64,000 nt of DNA from an uncultured Porphyromonas sp. Lineage in GTDB: Bacteria; Bacteroidota; Bacteroidia; Bacteroidales; Porphyromonadaceae. A program made the translations under genes and the position numbers. The stretch is taken from positions 310,001 to 374,000 of the forward strand of contig NZ_CALHDW010000018.1 in the NCBI RefSeq assembly GCF_938023125.1. Reading direction: 5' to 3'. The notes beneath the pieces are model-generated. The model ran no database searches. It saw only the letters and a list, made by a program, of their open reading frames with translations, and was not told where the DNA came from. This document shows, one piece after another, positions 8,671 to 17,941 of the stretch (position 1 is the first letter of the stretch; the number at the start of each line of letters is the position of its first letter).

Positions 8671-9355
8671 GCAACTCCGCGCTCGAGGTGGAGAGGAGAA
8701 AGCACGAGACTTGAGCCGATTTTTCAAATGCCAGCCGGGCGAGTATGGCGAAGGCGACCGCTTCTTGGGGGTAACGGTACCCGAGGTGCGCTCCGTAAGT
8801 AAGGCCTACAAAGAGAAAGTGAATTGGCAGGATCTCGAAGAGCTACTCGCCAGCCCTTGGCACGAATGTCGCCTTGCAGCTCTTCTTACTTTGGTGGAGA
8901 AATACAAACGGGAGCCTGAGGCGGTGTATAACTTTTACCTCGAGCATACTCCGGGAATTAACAATTGGGATTTGGTAGACCTAAGTGCCTATAAAATAGT
9001 GGGAGCCCATCTGCTCCGACGCGATCGCTCACCTCTCTATCAGCTTGCCCGTAGCTCTAATATGTGGGAGCAGCGCATTGCCGTTGTCTCTACTTGGGCA
9101 TTTATCCGTGAGGGGGACTGCCAAGAGACCCTTTGTCTTGCTGAAGAACTATTGCATCATCCTCATGATCTTATGCACAAAGCTGTGGGCTGGATGCTGC
9201 GTGAGGTGGGGAAGAAAAGGCTTGATCTTCTTCGAGATTTCCTCAATCGCTACGCCCATGTTATGCCTCGTACCATGTTGCGCTATTCGATAGAGAAGCT
9301 CCCTACAGAAGAGCGGCTTCACTATCTAGGGAAAAAGACGAAACCTATTTCTTAA
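8645..9355 (+). CDS. DNA alkylation repair protein, AlkD-like
   Basis: This 236-residue protein matches the AlkC/AlkD family of HEAT-repeat DNA glycosylases, which remove bulky or cationic alkylated bases without base flipping. Features visible are the FLGVTVPEVR stretch near residue 40, the WHECRLAALLTL helix, the NNWDLVDLSA motif near residue 110 (conserved Trp-Asp), and LMHKAVGWMLREVGK near residue 180. It is soluble. It overlaps the O-antigen ligase gene by 26 bp, implying co-transcription without an obvious functional link, and converges with mfd, another DNA repair gene, 20 bp away. Confidence 0.88.
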   Translation: MTIANEIFEQLRARGGEEKARDLSRFFKCQPGEYGEGDRFLGVTVPEVRSVSKAYKEKVNWQDLEELLASPWHECRLAALLTLVEKYKREPEAVYNFYLEHTPGINNWDLVDLSAYKIVGAHLLRRDRSPLYQLARSSNMWEQRIAVVSTWAFIREGDCQETLCLAEELLHHPHDLMHKAVGWMLREVGKKRLDLLRDFLNRYAHVMPRTMLRYSIEKLPTEERLHYLGKKTKPIS

Positions 9356-9375
9356 TTCGAGAAGAGGGAGGGGAA

Positions 9376-12300
9376 TTATGCTTGCTCCCCAAGAATGGTG
9401 CGGATGAGCGTGATAATCTCGCCAACAGAGCCGATGCCCGAAAAACGTACCATGCGAAGCCCTTTCTTGCTTTCTTCTAATCTACACTGGCGATGGTGGA
9501 ACGAAGCATAGGCAATAAGCTGCCCAAAAAGAGGCCCCTGATAGTAAGGCGAATCCGGATCCTCGGGTAAGAAAAAGTAAAGAACGCCCGACCGTAGTAC
9601 AATGCGCTGCACGCCGAGTGATCGACCCCAGCGGCGCAAAATGGGTACCAAGATAAGCTGCTCTACTTGCGAGGGCAGTCGTCCGAAGCGATCTTCGAGC
9701 CGCTCACGGAATTCCTTTACCTCCTCTTCTGTCGTAAGATTGTCTAGCTCTCTGTAAAGGCTGATGCGCTCGGAGTCTTGAGGAACGTAGTCGGGAGGTA
9801 ACGATAAATAGAGATCGCTCTCGAAGGGGCAGTCCTCCTCGGCGGCCAGTTCTGCGCTCTCGTCTTGGAAAAGCTCCTCAAACTCCTCTCGCTTTACCTC
9901 TCGCACCGCCTCGTCGAATACCTTATGATAAGCATCGAATCCTAGGTCGGCAATAAAACCGCTCTGCTCGCTACCGAATACATTACCGGCCCCTCTAATA
10001 TCGAGATCTTGCATGGCAATTCGGATGCCGCTGCCGAGGTCTGAATAGCTCTCAATGGCTCGTAAGCGACGCTGCGATGCCTCCGGCAAGAGATCCATGG
10101 GAGGGGTAATAAGGTAGCAAAATGCCTTTCGAGAGGAGCGTCCCACACGCCCTCGCAACTGATGCAAATCGCTCAAACCAAAATGGTGCGCACTGTCTAT
10201 TATAATGGTATTGGCATTAGAAACATCAATGCCATTCTCCACAATGGTGGTAGAGACGAGCACATCAAACTCATGTTGCGAGAAGGAGACAAAGAGTTGC
10301 TCCAGCTCAGTTTGGTTCATGCGTCCATGCCCTACGGCAATTCGGCAATCGGGGATGCGCTGCTGTATCATGCGTGCAATTCCCTCTATATCGTCAATGC
10401 GGTTATGGACAAAGAATACCTGTCCATTGCGGCTTAGCTCGAAGTTAATGGCCTCGGCAATAGCCTCAGGGTCGAAGCGAATTACCTCGGTAGCTACGGG
10501 GTAACGATTGCGAGGAGGAGTGAGGATGTTGCTTAAGTCGCGTGTGCCCATAAGGGAGAATTGCAGGGTGCGTGGGATGGGGGTTGCGCTCATGGTGAGG
10601 GTGTCTACATTCACTTGTAGCGAGCGCAATTTTTCTTTTACGGCTACCCCAAACTTCTGTTCCTCGTCAATTACGAGTAGTCCCAGGTCTTTGAACTGCA
10701 CATTCTTCCCCACAAGCCGATGAGTCCCTACCACAATATCTATTTTCCCCTCCTTGAGGTCTTCTAGCAATTGCTTCGATTCCTTTGCCGACTGAGCGCG
10801 TGAGAAGTAAGCGACACGCACGGGCAAATCTTTGAGCCGCTCCGAAAAGGTACGATAATGCTGGTAGGCAAGAATGGTGGTGGGTACCAGTACTGCCACC
10901 TGTTTGCTATCCGCTACTGCCTTGAATGCCGCACGTATAGCGATCTCTGTTTTGCCGAAGCCTACATCGCCACAAATGAGCCGATCCATGGGGCGCGGTT
11001 GCTCCATATCCTGCTTCACGGCCTCCATAGCCTTGAGTTGGTCGGGCGTCTCTTCGTAGATAAACGAGGCCTCCAGCTCATGTTGTAAGTAGCTATCGGG
11101 GCTAAAAGCGAAACCCTCAGACTCTCGGCGCGCTGCATAGAGCCGGATCAAGTCTCGCGCAATATCCTTTACTCGCTTCTTGGTGCGCTCCTTTAGTCTG
11201 TTCCACGCTCCTCCGCCTAATTCGCTCAGTTTGGGAGGTTCGTCATCCCTGTTTCGGTACTTCGAGAGCTTCCTGAGGTTATGTACACTCACGAGGATGT
11301 AGGCGCCATCTCGGTAGTCAATTTTCACCACTTCTTGCTGCTTCTCCCCGTCGCGTTGGGTGAATAGCCCTGCAAAACGCCCGATTCCGTGGTCGTAATG
11401 CACGATAAAATCGCCGGGGGTGAAGCTCTTGAGTTCTTTGAGGGAAAGCGAGACTCCGCCCGTGCGGATGCGGTCGCTCTGCAAGCGATACTTGTGATAA
11501 CGCTCAAATATCTGGTGATCGGTCAGGAAGACCATGGCGCTATCGGCGTCTTCGAACCCCTCGTGTAGGGTCAAGGGGAGAGGGTCGGGCATCAGAGAGG
11601 CTTCGCCCAAATCGCTTAGTATCTCCCTCAAACGCTCTGCTTGTGGTGTGCTCTCGGTGAGGAACCATACCCTATACCCCTTCTCTTTATAGTGCTTTAA
11701 GCCCTCAATAAGAAGATCAAAATTCTTATGGAATAGGGGCTGGGGAAGGGTGGCAAACTCTACTGTTTTCGTAGCTTCCAAGCCCGAGGGGAGCATCCCC
11801 AAAATCAGGCGATGGCAGTGGATCTCTTGGGGTAGTGTCTCGAGGGCGATTAGCTTGGCTCTCATCTCTTCGGTAGAGGAAAATCCCTCCCCCTCTACAA
11901 GCAGGGCCTCCTCTTGGTATAGCTGAGTTATTCGCCCCAATGCCGCCTCATAATCGGTAAAGAGTAGCGTATAGTCTTGGGAGAGAAACGAGAAGAGCGA
12001 TTGTCCCTTTTCACCCCCTGCCATGTTGGCAAGATTGGAGGAGAGGGTAACCTCTTCTAGCTTTTCGTGTGAGAGCTGTGTGTCTATATCAAACGAACGG
12101 ATACTCTCTATCTCGGTGTCGAAGAAGTCTAATCGGATGGGTCGCTCTGCGTTGTACGCAAATATATCTACGATGCTACCACGGAAGGCCACCTCCCCGG
12201 GTTGGTATACATAGTCCGTAACGGTAAACCCCTCATCCACGAACCAGGCACGGAGCTGTTGCCTATCCACCTCCTCTCCCACACGTAGGGAGCGGACATG

Positions 12301-12753
12301 CGTCTCCACTTCGTTGGCATGGGGGATCCCCTCCGCCAGCGCAAAGGGGTGGGATACAATAATCGGGCATTCACCCAATGAGAGGCGGGCGATGAGCTCC
12401 GAACGAAGAACTTCGCTCCCTGCATCGGTATGCCCATAGCGGATGTGACGGCGGTAACTAGAGGGGAAGAAGAGAACCGATTCGCGCCCTAAGATTTGGG
12501 TTAAATCACTATAGAGATACCCTGCGCTCTCCTCGTCATTGGCTACAATTAGTAGGGGTTGTGCGTCTTCTCGTAGGTGAAGCCCAGCCACGATAACCGC
12601 AAGAGCCGACCCAGCTACTCCCCGATAACGCACTGCCTCCCCGGGCTGAATGGAAGATAGAGTCTGAGCTAGAGAGCCAATAGAAGGGTGCTCACGGAGA
12701 GAGGTGAAAAGATGCTCCGTAGGGTCGGATGTAGGGGGCAAAGGTTGTTTCAT
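9376..12753 (-). CDS. mfd: Transcription-repair coupling factor
   Basis: Mfd removes RNA polymerase stalled at DNA lesions and recruits UvrA. The 1125 residues match the usual length. Visible in order: an N-terminal UvrB-like module; a CarD/RID-type RNA polymerase-binding region around residues 440-500 (GDFIVHYDHGIGRF); Walker A GDVGFGKTE near 598; the DEEQ box IDEEQKFGV near 695; the SATPIPRT motif III; helicase motifs HFGLSDLHQLRGRVGRS; and the C-terminal TRCF domain. A single gene, convergent with alkD, with no clear TAnnTTTG box upstream. The next gene upstream on the minus strand, ridA, ends in a terminator, so mfd must be transcribed on its own. Confidence 0.98.
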   Translation of the reverse strand: MKQPLPPTSDPTEHLFTSLREHPSIGSLAQTLSSIQPGEAVRYRGVAGSALAVIVAGLHLREDAQPLLIVANDEESAGYLYSDLTQILGRESVLFFPSSYRRHIRYGHTDAGSEVLRSELIARLSLGECPIIVSHPFALAEGIPHANEVETHVRSLRVGEEVDRQQLRAWFVDEGFTVTDYVYQPGEVAFRGSIVDIFAYNAERPIRLDFFDTEIESIRSFDIDTQLSHEKLEEVTLSSNLANMAGGEKGQSLFSFLSQDYTLLFTDYEAALGRITQLYQEEALLVEGEGFSSTEEMRAKLIALETLPQEIHCHRLILGMLPSGLEATKTVEFATLPQPLFHKNFDLLIEGLKHYKEKGYRVWFLTESTPQAERLREILSDLGEASLMPDPLPLTLHEGFEDADSAMVFLTDHQIFERYHKYRLQSDRIRTGGVSLSLKELKSFTPGDFIVHYDHGIGRFAGLFTQRDGEKQQEVVKIDYRDGAYILVSVHNLRKLSKYRNRDDEPPKLSELGGGAWNRLKERTKKRVKDIARDLIRLYAARRESEGFAFSPDSYLQHELEASFIYEETPDQLKAMEAVKQDMEQPRPMDRLICGDVGFGKTEIAIRAAFKAVADSKQVAVLVPTTILAYQHYRTFSERLKDLPVRVAYFSRAQSAKESKQLLEDLKEGKIDIVVGTHRLVGKNVQFKDLGLLVIDEEQKFGVAVKEKLRSLQVNVDTLTMSATPIPRTLQFSLMGTRDLSNILTPPRNRYPVATEVIRFDPEAIAEAINFELSRNGQVFFVHNRIDDIEGIARMIQQRIPDCRIAVGHGRMNQTELEQLFVSFSQHEFDVLVSTTIVENGIDVSNANTIIIDSAHHFGLSDLHQLRGRVGRSSRKAFCYLITPPMDLLPEASQRRLRAIESYSDLGSGIRIAMQDLDIRGAGNVFGSEQSGFIADLGFDAYHKVFDEAVREVKREEFEELFQDESAELAAEEDCPFESDLYLSLPPDYVPQDSERISLYRELDNLTTEEEVKEFRERLEDRFGRLPSQVEQLILVPILRRWGRSLGVQRIVLRSGVLYFFLPEDPDSPYYQGPLFGQLIAYASFHHRQCRLEESKKGLRMVRFSGIGSVGEIITLIRTILGEQA

Positions 12754-12868
12754 AAGGGGGATAAAGAAAAACTAGCTAGGCTCTAAAGGCCTGCGGTAGG
12801 GGTCGCTATATAGCAAGGAGAGGGGCGTTAGGCCCTGAGAAGAGAGCTATAACTTTCTCGAACGGGAC

Positions 12869-12928
12869 AAAAAAAAGGGTGCCCAAAAGGCGAGGCTTCT
12901 CAAGATTCCTCACCTCTCTGTGGGCACC
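12869..12928 (-). terminator. Rho-independent terminator after ridA
   Basis: On the minus strand, GGTGCCCA (from 12928) pairs with TGGGCACC (ending near 12877), enclosing a smaller GAGG/CCTC stem, followed at once by a run of eight T (12876-12869). It begins 12 bases after the ridA stop codon and closes the dnaN-to-ridA transcription unit. Confidence 0.85.
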
Positions 12929-12940
12929 TCGTAGGTCGGA

Positions 12941-13318
12941 TTACTTACGAGCGATTACTTCAATTTCGATAAGTCCGTTCTTGGGAAGCGTTTTTACGGC
13001 AACTGCAGAGCGAGCCGGGAAAGCACCCGAGAAGTTCTTTTCGTACACGGCATTCATAGCGGCAAAGTCCGCCATATCGGCCAAAAAGCAAGTTGTTTTG
13101 ATAACGTGATCGAAGGTGTATCCGGCTTCGTCGAGGATGGCTTTGAGGTTGCGGAATACCTGTTCCGTTTGCTCCGTTACGCCTCCTTCTACAAAAGCAC
13201 CGGTCTTGGGGTCGAGACCCAACTGGCCACTTGTTATAAGCATGTTGTCGAACTCTACAGCCTGGCTGTAGGGACCAATGGCTGCAGGAGCATTGGTCGT
13301 GCTAATTACTTTCTTCAT
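12941..13318 (-). CDS. ridA: RidA family reactive intermediate deaminase
   Basis: RidA-type proteins hydrolyse reactive enamine/imine intermediates such as 2-aminoacrylate. The 125 residues are typical. Motifs include PAAIGPYSQAV near residue 11, the ITSGQLGLDP stretch, VIKTTCFLADMADF near residue 70, and the FPARSAVAVKTLPKNGLIEIEVIA end with the conserved catalytic arginine. It is cytoplasmic and trimeric by analogy. It is the last gene of the dnaN-led operon, 26 bp after rlmB, and is followed by a strong terminator. Confidence 0.94.
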   Translation of the reverse strand: MKKVISTTNAPAAIGPYSQAVEFDNMLITSGQLGLDPKTGAFVEGGVTEQTEQVFRNLKAILDEAGYTFDHVIKTTCFLADMADFAAMNAVYEKNFSGAFPARSAVAVKTLPKNGLIEIEVIARK

Positions 13319-13344
13319 ATCTCTTCTCTATAATTAGGTGATAT

Positions 13345-14085
13345 TCATTTCGTTTGCTTCTGGCGGAGAGACTCAAAAAGGAGTATCCCTGCGGCTACTG
13401 ATACGTTGAGGGAGCCAATCTCTCCCACTTGGGGGATGGCTACCGATAGCGTGGCAAGTCGAGCCACTTGTGGCGAAACCCCTTCGTGCTCACTCCCCAT
13501 CACGAGAGCCAGAGGCCCCGTAAGATCGGCCGTGTAGTAGCTGTTTTCTGCCTTCTCGTTGGCGACAACAATCTGGAGTCCGCACTCGGCGAGGTAGCCT
13601 ACAGCTCCGCTTATTGAGGGCACTCTGCACACGGGAATACGCATCAGGGCTCCGGCGGAAGCATTCACGGCATCTGCGGAGACGGAGACGCTCCCTCTCT
13701 CGGCAATCACAAGGGCATGAGCGCCTGCACACTCGGCAGAGCGTGCTATTGCACCAAAGTTGCGTGTATCTGTCACCCCATCGAGTAGCACGATAAGGGG
13801 ATCTTCTCCTCGCTCAAAAATCTGAGGGACCAGCATCTCCAACGGAGTGTAAGAGACCTGTGCAATGATGGCAACACAGCCCTGATGGGCGCCTCTTGTA
13901 AAGCGATTGAGTCGCTCCACGGGCACCTCTAGGACGGGGACTCTTTGCTCTCGTGCTAATCGTTTGATGGCGCGAACCTCCTCCGAAACGAGCGCACGGC
14001 GCAGGTAAATCTTGTCAATCTCCTGGCCAGCCTCTAGGGCTTCTTGTACGGAGTGTATGCCAAATATGATTTTTTCTTTAATCAT
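13345..14085 (-). CDS. rlmB: TrmH family 23S rRNA (guanosine-2'-O)-methyltransferase
   Basis: This SPOUT-class RNA 2'-O-methyltransferase is of the RlmB/TrmH type. The 246 residues have an N-terminal substrate-binding domain (IFGIHSVQEALEAG) and a C-terminal SPOUT fold with the motifs VTDTRNFGAIARSAE (about 115), LVMGSEHEGVSP (about 195) and IGSLNVSVAAGILLFE (about 222). RlmB modifies G2251 of 23S rRNA; the exact target here is inferred. The start at 14085 (MIKEKIIFG) overlaps the recN stop by 8 nt, suggesting coupling; an earlier start at 14115 is possible but adds ten non-conserved residues. Confidence 0.9.
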   Translation of the reverse strand: MIKEKIIFGIHSVQEALEAGQEIDKIYLRRALVSEEVRAIKRLAREQRVPVLEVPVERLNRFTRGAHQGCVAIIAQVSYTPLEMLVPQIFERGEDPLIVLLDGVTDTRNFGAIARSAECAGAHALVIAERGSVSVSADAVNASAGALMRIPVCRVPSISGAVGYLAECGLQIVVANEKAENSYYTADLTGPLALVMGSEHEGVSPQVARLATLSVAIPQVGEIGSLNVSVAAGILLFESLRQKQTK

Positions 14086-15748
14086 TGTTTTGTAGTAATT
14101 CTTGGGCAGCAGCAATGGCTACTGGGGTAATAACGGAGCCGCTGATGAGGCGTGCCACCTCCTCTTCGCGCTCTTGGGGCGAGAGGGTGCGTAGCTCGGT
14201 AGAGGCTCTTTCTGTCTCTTCGTTGTAATGCTTCAAGATGGCCATTTGCGCTTCGCTACGTGCTGCAATTTGAGGCAAATGGGTGATGGCGATGACCTGC
14301 AGGTGGTGCCCCATGGATCGGAGTACCTGCCCCATACGATCTGCCACGCGCCCAGAGACTCCTGTATCGATCTCGTCAAAAAGAATGGTTGGGAGGTGAT
14401 CACACGCAGCAAGCATCGCCTTGATAGTGAGCATCAAACGTGCCATTTCGCCTCCGGAGGCAACGCTCCCTACGGGTTGTAACTCGGCATCCCCATTCGC
14501 ACTAAAGAGCACCTCCACGCGATCGTAACCCGTGGGTGAGGGAGCTTCTAGGGGCGTTACCCTAAATTCTACTCGGGCATGGGGCATCTCGAGTAGCCGT
14601 AGTTCTTCCGACAATTTCTTGCCTAGTTTTAGGGCGGTACTTTGCCTGGTTTTCGATAATTTTTCACCCAGAAGTCGCACCTCTTTTAGGGCAGCTGTGG
14701 ATTTTTTTTCAGCCTCTAGGAGAAGGTCTTCTTGCCCATCGCAGAATTGCACCTTCTTGTGAAGATCTTCGCGGAGGGCGATAAGTCCTTTTGTATCCGG
14801 GTGATGGTACTTTTGGCACAGCATATTGATGAGGTCGAGGCGCGCCGTTACGTGAGCAAGAGCCTCGGGATCGGTATCTACCTGCTCGGTAAAAGAGGCG
14901 AGGTCTCTAGCCACATCGCGCATCTCTATGGCGCAGGAGTTCAACCGCTCCAGGTGGCTTTCGACTCTCGGGAACTTGCTTGTTATCTCTTCGAGTTGGC
15001 GAATGGCTCCGGAGAGCTGGCCGATCACGTTTGAGGATTCTCCGTCGAGCATCTCTTGCACTTGGTAGAGGGTGCTCTTGATTTCATCGGCATGACGCAA
15101 AAGGGTCTCCTCCTCAAGCAATCCCTCTTCTTCGCCCTCTACGAGTTGGGCGTCGATCAACTCTTGGTAGCGGAATAGGTTGTAGTCATACTCCTCTCTG
15201 CTGCGAGCTATTTGACTTTTCAGCTCCTCGAGAGTGCGGGTGGCCTCTTCGTATTGAGTGTATGAGGTCTTGTAGGCGGGGAGGAGTTGAGGATCGTCCG
15301 ACATCCGGTCTACTATGTGCAGTTGGAATTGGTTGCTCGAAAGCTGCAGATTCTGGTGTTGCGAGTGAATGTCGATGAGTAGAACGCCCAACTCTGCCAG
15401 CGTAGCGAGGGGGACGGGCGTATCGTTGATGAAACATCTACTGCGCCCCATGGCGGAGATTTCTCGCCATACCACACAAGCACCATCCTCCATCCAAAGA
15501 TCCTTTTGGCGCAACCATTCCTCCACATGTGGGGGGAGTGCTACAAAGGTTGCCTCTATAACGCTTCGTTTTGCCCCAGCCTTGACGAGACTACTATCGG
15601 CACGGCGGCCTTGCAACATCGAGAGCGCTCCAACGAAAATGCTCTTACCTGCACCCGTCTCTCCCGTGATGGAAGTAAAGCCGGAGGCAAAAGAGACCTC
15701 CAAGAGATCGATGAGAATAAAATCTTGAATCCTGAGGAGTTGGAGCAT
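14078..15748 (-). CDS. recN: DNA repair protein RecN
   Basis: RecN is an SMC-like ATPase of recombinational double-strand break repair. The 556 residues have the full family layout: Walker A GETGAGKSIF near residue 27, a central coiled-coil region from about 155 to 370 rich in Glu/Leu/Lys, an ABC signature region (SGGEMARLML near 428), and Walker B LFDEIDTGVSG near 457. It is cytoplasmic. It sits in the dnaN-led operon between a T9SS gene (DUF4835) and rlmB, which it overlaps. Confidence 0.97.
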   Translation of the reverse strand: MLQLLRIQDFILIDLLEVSFASGFTSITGETGAGKSIFVGALSMLQGRRADSSLVKAGAKRSVIEATFVALPPHVEEWLRQKDLWMEDGACVVWREISAMGRSRCFINDTPVPLATLAELGVLLIDIHSQHQNLQLSSNQFQLHIVDRMSDDPQLLPAYKTSYTQYEEATRTLEELKSQIARSREEYDYNLFRYQELIDAQLVEGEEEGLLEEETLLRHADEIKSTLYQVQEMLDGESSNVIGQLSGAIRQLEEITSKFPRVESHLERLNSCAIEMRDVARDLASFTEQVDTDPEALAHVTARLDLINMLCQKYHHPDTKGLIALREDLHKKVQFCDGQEDLLLEAEKKSTAALKEVRLLGEKLSKTRQSTALKLGKKLSEELRLLEMPHARVEFRVTPLEAPSPTGYDRVEVLFSANGDAELQPVGSVASGGEMARLMLTIKAMLAACDHLPTILFDEIDTGVSGRVADRMGQVLRSMGHHLQVIAITHLPQIAARSEAQMAILKHYNEETERASTELRTLSPQEREEEVARLISGSVITPVAIAAAQELLQNND

Positions 15749-15782
15749 TCGTGTCTATTGTTTTTTAGCGATTTGGGGGAAG

Positions 15783-16691
15783 TTAACGCTTGAGCACATC
15801 GAGCGTATTACCCTCTGTGGGGTATATCTTATTGAGGAGCTTGTAGGCCGCTTGCTTCTCTTCGGAGGTAGCTTTCTCTGCCACTTTGACCAATTCGGAA
15901 AGTTTGGTTTGGGAGAAAAGAATGAGAAGTGGGGAGCGAGGGGTGTTTTTCCAGACCTCCTCGAGTTGATTAAGAGCCTCTAAAAGGGTGGTGCGCCCCC
16001 GCTGCACGTTGGCAACAAGTTCGTCTAATCCTTTTCGGTGATAGGTGTACCACATTTGGCGGAATGGCTCTTGAGTGGGATCGCTGAGGGCCTCTGCTAT
16101 GGCGTATCTGTTGTAGTCGTTGTCGTAGGCTTTCCATCCTTTCCACTCCGTGCTTGCCTGCCCGGCAATATTGACGAGCTGCCGCATCTCGTCACGAGCC
16201 ACGTTGCCTCCCAAGGGCGAGAAGCTATCGAGGTCGAGAGCGATTATGTAGTATGCATAGAAAACGATGCTGGCAATGAGGTTGCTTCCTATGTCGTTGG
16301 GGGAGTACGTTAAGACGTCGAAGGATTGGTAATCGAAGTTGAGTTCTCGGTCGCGCCAAACGAGAAGAGGGGATTGGTAGGAGCTGTTGAAGACAGGGCG
16401 TTGTGCCGTGATGTAAAGCTCTCCGGCGTACTTACGCTCCTCTTCTACGGCGGTAAGGTTAATGGCAAAGGCGCATTCGATGCGTTCCGCAGGGGAGTAT
16501 TGCAGCGAAGTCCAATGCGTATTGTTGAGCATGTCGGTTAGTTGGCGTTCCATTTCTGCGAACTGGCTGGCATTGACCGACCCCAGTCGTTCGGTATTGA
16601 TCGTAACTTTTGCTTTGAGCTCTTGTGCAGAGATCGGCCCTACACCCAGCAGTAGGCAAAGCAAAATCAGAAATGAACGGATCGCCTTCAT
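15783..16691 (-). CDS. porD: DUF4835 family, PorD-type T9SS-associated protein
   Basis: This 302-residue protein begins at 16691 with a signal peptide (MKAIRSFLILLCLLLGVGPISAQE) and has no further membrane helix, so it is periplasmic or outer-membrane associated. It matches the DUF4835 family, annotated in Porphyromonas as the T9SS protein PorD; the mechanism is not established. The start shares one base with the coaBC stop (TGATG), giving clean coupling, so the longer in-frame start at 16763 inside coaBC is rejected. A T9SS component inside a replication/CoA/repair operon is curious, but I believe the coaBC-DUF4835-recN order is widespread in the phylum. The family call is from memory. Confidence 0.75.
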   Translation of the reverse strand: MKAIRSFLILLCLLLGVGPISAQELKAKVTINTERLGSVNASQFAEMERQLTDMLNNTHWTSLQYSPAERIECAFAINLTAVEEERKYAGELYITAQRPVFNSSYQSPLLVWRDRELNFDYQSFDVLTYSPNDIGSNLIASIVFYAYYIIALDLDSFSPLGGNVARDEMRQLVNIAGQASTEWKGWKAYDNDYNRYAIAEALSDPTQEPFRQMWYTYHRKGLDELVANVQRGRTTLLEALNQLEEVWKNTPRSPLLILFSQTKLSELVKVAEKATSEEKQAAYKLLNKIYPTEGNTLDVLKR

Positions 16692-17917
16692 CACTGCAAA
16701 TAATGGTTTGTAAGGTAGTTGAGGATGTCCTTTGCTACCTCTTCTTTGCTCTTGAGAGAGCACTCCAAAGGCTCTCCCTCTTGGGGAATCAAGGTGACTT
16801 TATTAGTCGGAGTGCCAAAGCCGGCTCCCTTGTCGTTTATAGAATTGAGCACCATAAGATCCATTCCCTTACGTGCCATCTTGCGCCTTGCCTCCTCGTG
16901 ATTAGAAGAGGTCTCCAAGGCGAAACCTACCATGATTTGCTTCTCCTTTTTTTCTGCTCCCAGCGTGGCGGCAATGTCCGGATTCTTTACAAGAGAGAGA
17001 GACATGGAGGCGCCTGTGCTTTCTCGTTTCATCTTGCCTTCCGCTTTATGCTCGGGGCGATAGTCTGCCACAGCAGCGGAAAAAATGGCAAGGCGGCATG
17101 AGTTTGAAACTTTTTGGCAGGCGGCTAGCATCTCGCAGGCCGTTGATACTCTCTCCACATGCACCCCTTGAGGATCGGGCAGAGAGGAGGGGCCGGAGAC
17201 GAGATGAACTTGGGCTCCTCGGCGAGCGCACTCAGCAGCGAGTGCATATCCCATTCGTCCGGAGGAGTAATTCCCGATAAAACGGACGGCATCAATCGGC
17301 TCGTAGGTGGGGCCTGCTGTGATGAGCACTTCTATCCCGGCTAGGCTAGGCTCTTTGCATCCTGGCTCTTTAGCCTCAAAGAAGTCGGCCACGGCTTGTG
17401 CAATTTGCTCGGGCTCTTCCATACGCCCTTTGCCCTCCAGCCCACTTGCTAGAAAGCCGTCTCCCGGCTCTACGACGTGCACTCCTCGCTCGCGGAGGGT
17501 CTGTAGATTACTCTGAGTTGCAGGATGGCGATACATGTCTAGGTCCATGGCAGGAGCCACCCAGACTGGAGCTTTCATGGAAAGGTACGTGGTGAGCAAC
17601 ATATTGTCGGCAACTCCTGTTGCCATCTTGGCGAGGGTGGCTGCCGAAGCCGGTGCGATAAGCATGAGATCGGCCCACAATCCCAAAGAGACGTGGCTGT
17701 GCCAAGACCCATCTCGGCGGTCGAAAAACTCCGAGACTACAGGCTTTTGTGTAAGAGTGGAGAGGGTAAGGGGAGTAATAAATTCTTTGCCCGAAGGGGT
17801 GATGACGACCTGCACCTCGGCCCCCTTTTTTATGAGAAGGCGAATAAGCGTAGCACTCTTATAGGCCGCAATGCTGCCCGTAATGCCCAGAACAATATGC
17901 TTACCTTGAAGGCTCAT
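16691..17917 (-). CDS. coaBC: Bifunctional phosphopantothenoylcysteine decarboxylase/synthetase
   Basis: CoaBC joins cysteine to 4'-phosphopantothenate and decarboxylates the product, two steps of CoA synthesis. The 408 residues hold an N-terminal flavoprotein decarboxylase domain (GITGSIAAYKS at residue 12; a histidine in WHSHVSLG near 76; PASAAT near 90 in place of PASANT) and a C-terminal synthetase domain (ITAGPTYEPIDAVRFIGNYSSG near 200; KNPDIAATLG near 305). In the lid motif, the cysteine of the E. coli ACGxxGxGRM is serine here (LASGLEGKGRM near 155). It is gene three of the dnaN-led operon. Confidence 0.96.
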   Translation of the reverse strand: MSLQGKHIVLGITGSIAAYKSATLIRLLIKKGAEVQVVITPSGKEFITPLTLSTLTQKPVVSEFFDRRDGSWHSHVSLGLWADLMLIAPASAATLAKMATGVADNMLLTTYLSMKAPVWVAPAMDLDMYRHPATQSNLQTLRERGVHVVEPGDGFLASGLEGKGRMEEPEQIAQAVADFFEAKEPGCKEPSLAGIEVLITAGPTYEPIDAVRFIGNYSSGRMGYALAAECARRGAQVHLVSGPSSLPDPQGVHVERVSTACEMLAACQKVSNSCRLAIFSAAVADYRPEHKAEGKMKRESTGASMSLSLVKNPDIAATLGAEKKEKQIMVGFALETSSNHEEARRKMARKGMDLMVLNSINDKGAGFGTPTNKVTLIPQEGEPLECSLKSKEEVAKDILNYLTNHYLQ

Positions 17918-17941
17918 AAAAGGCTTGATGGTGGGGTTTGA

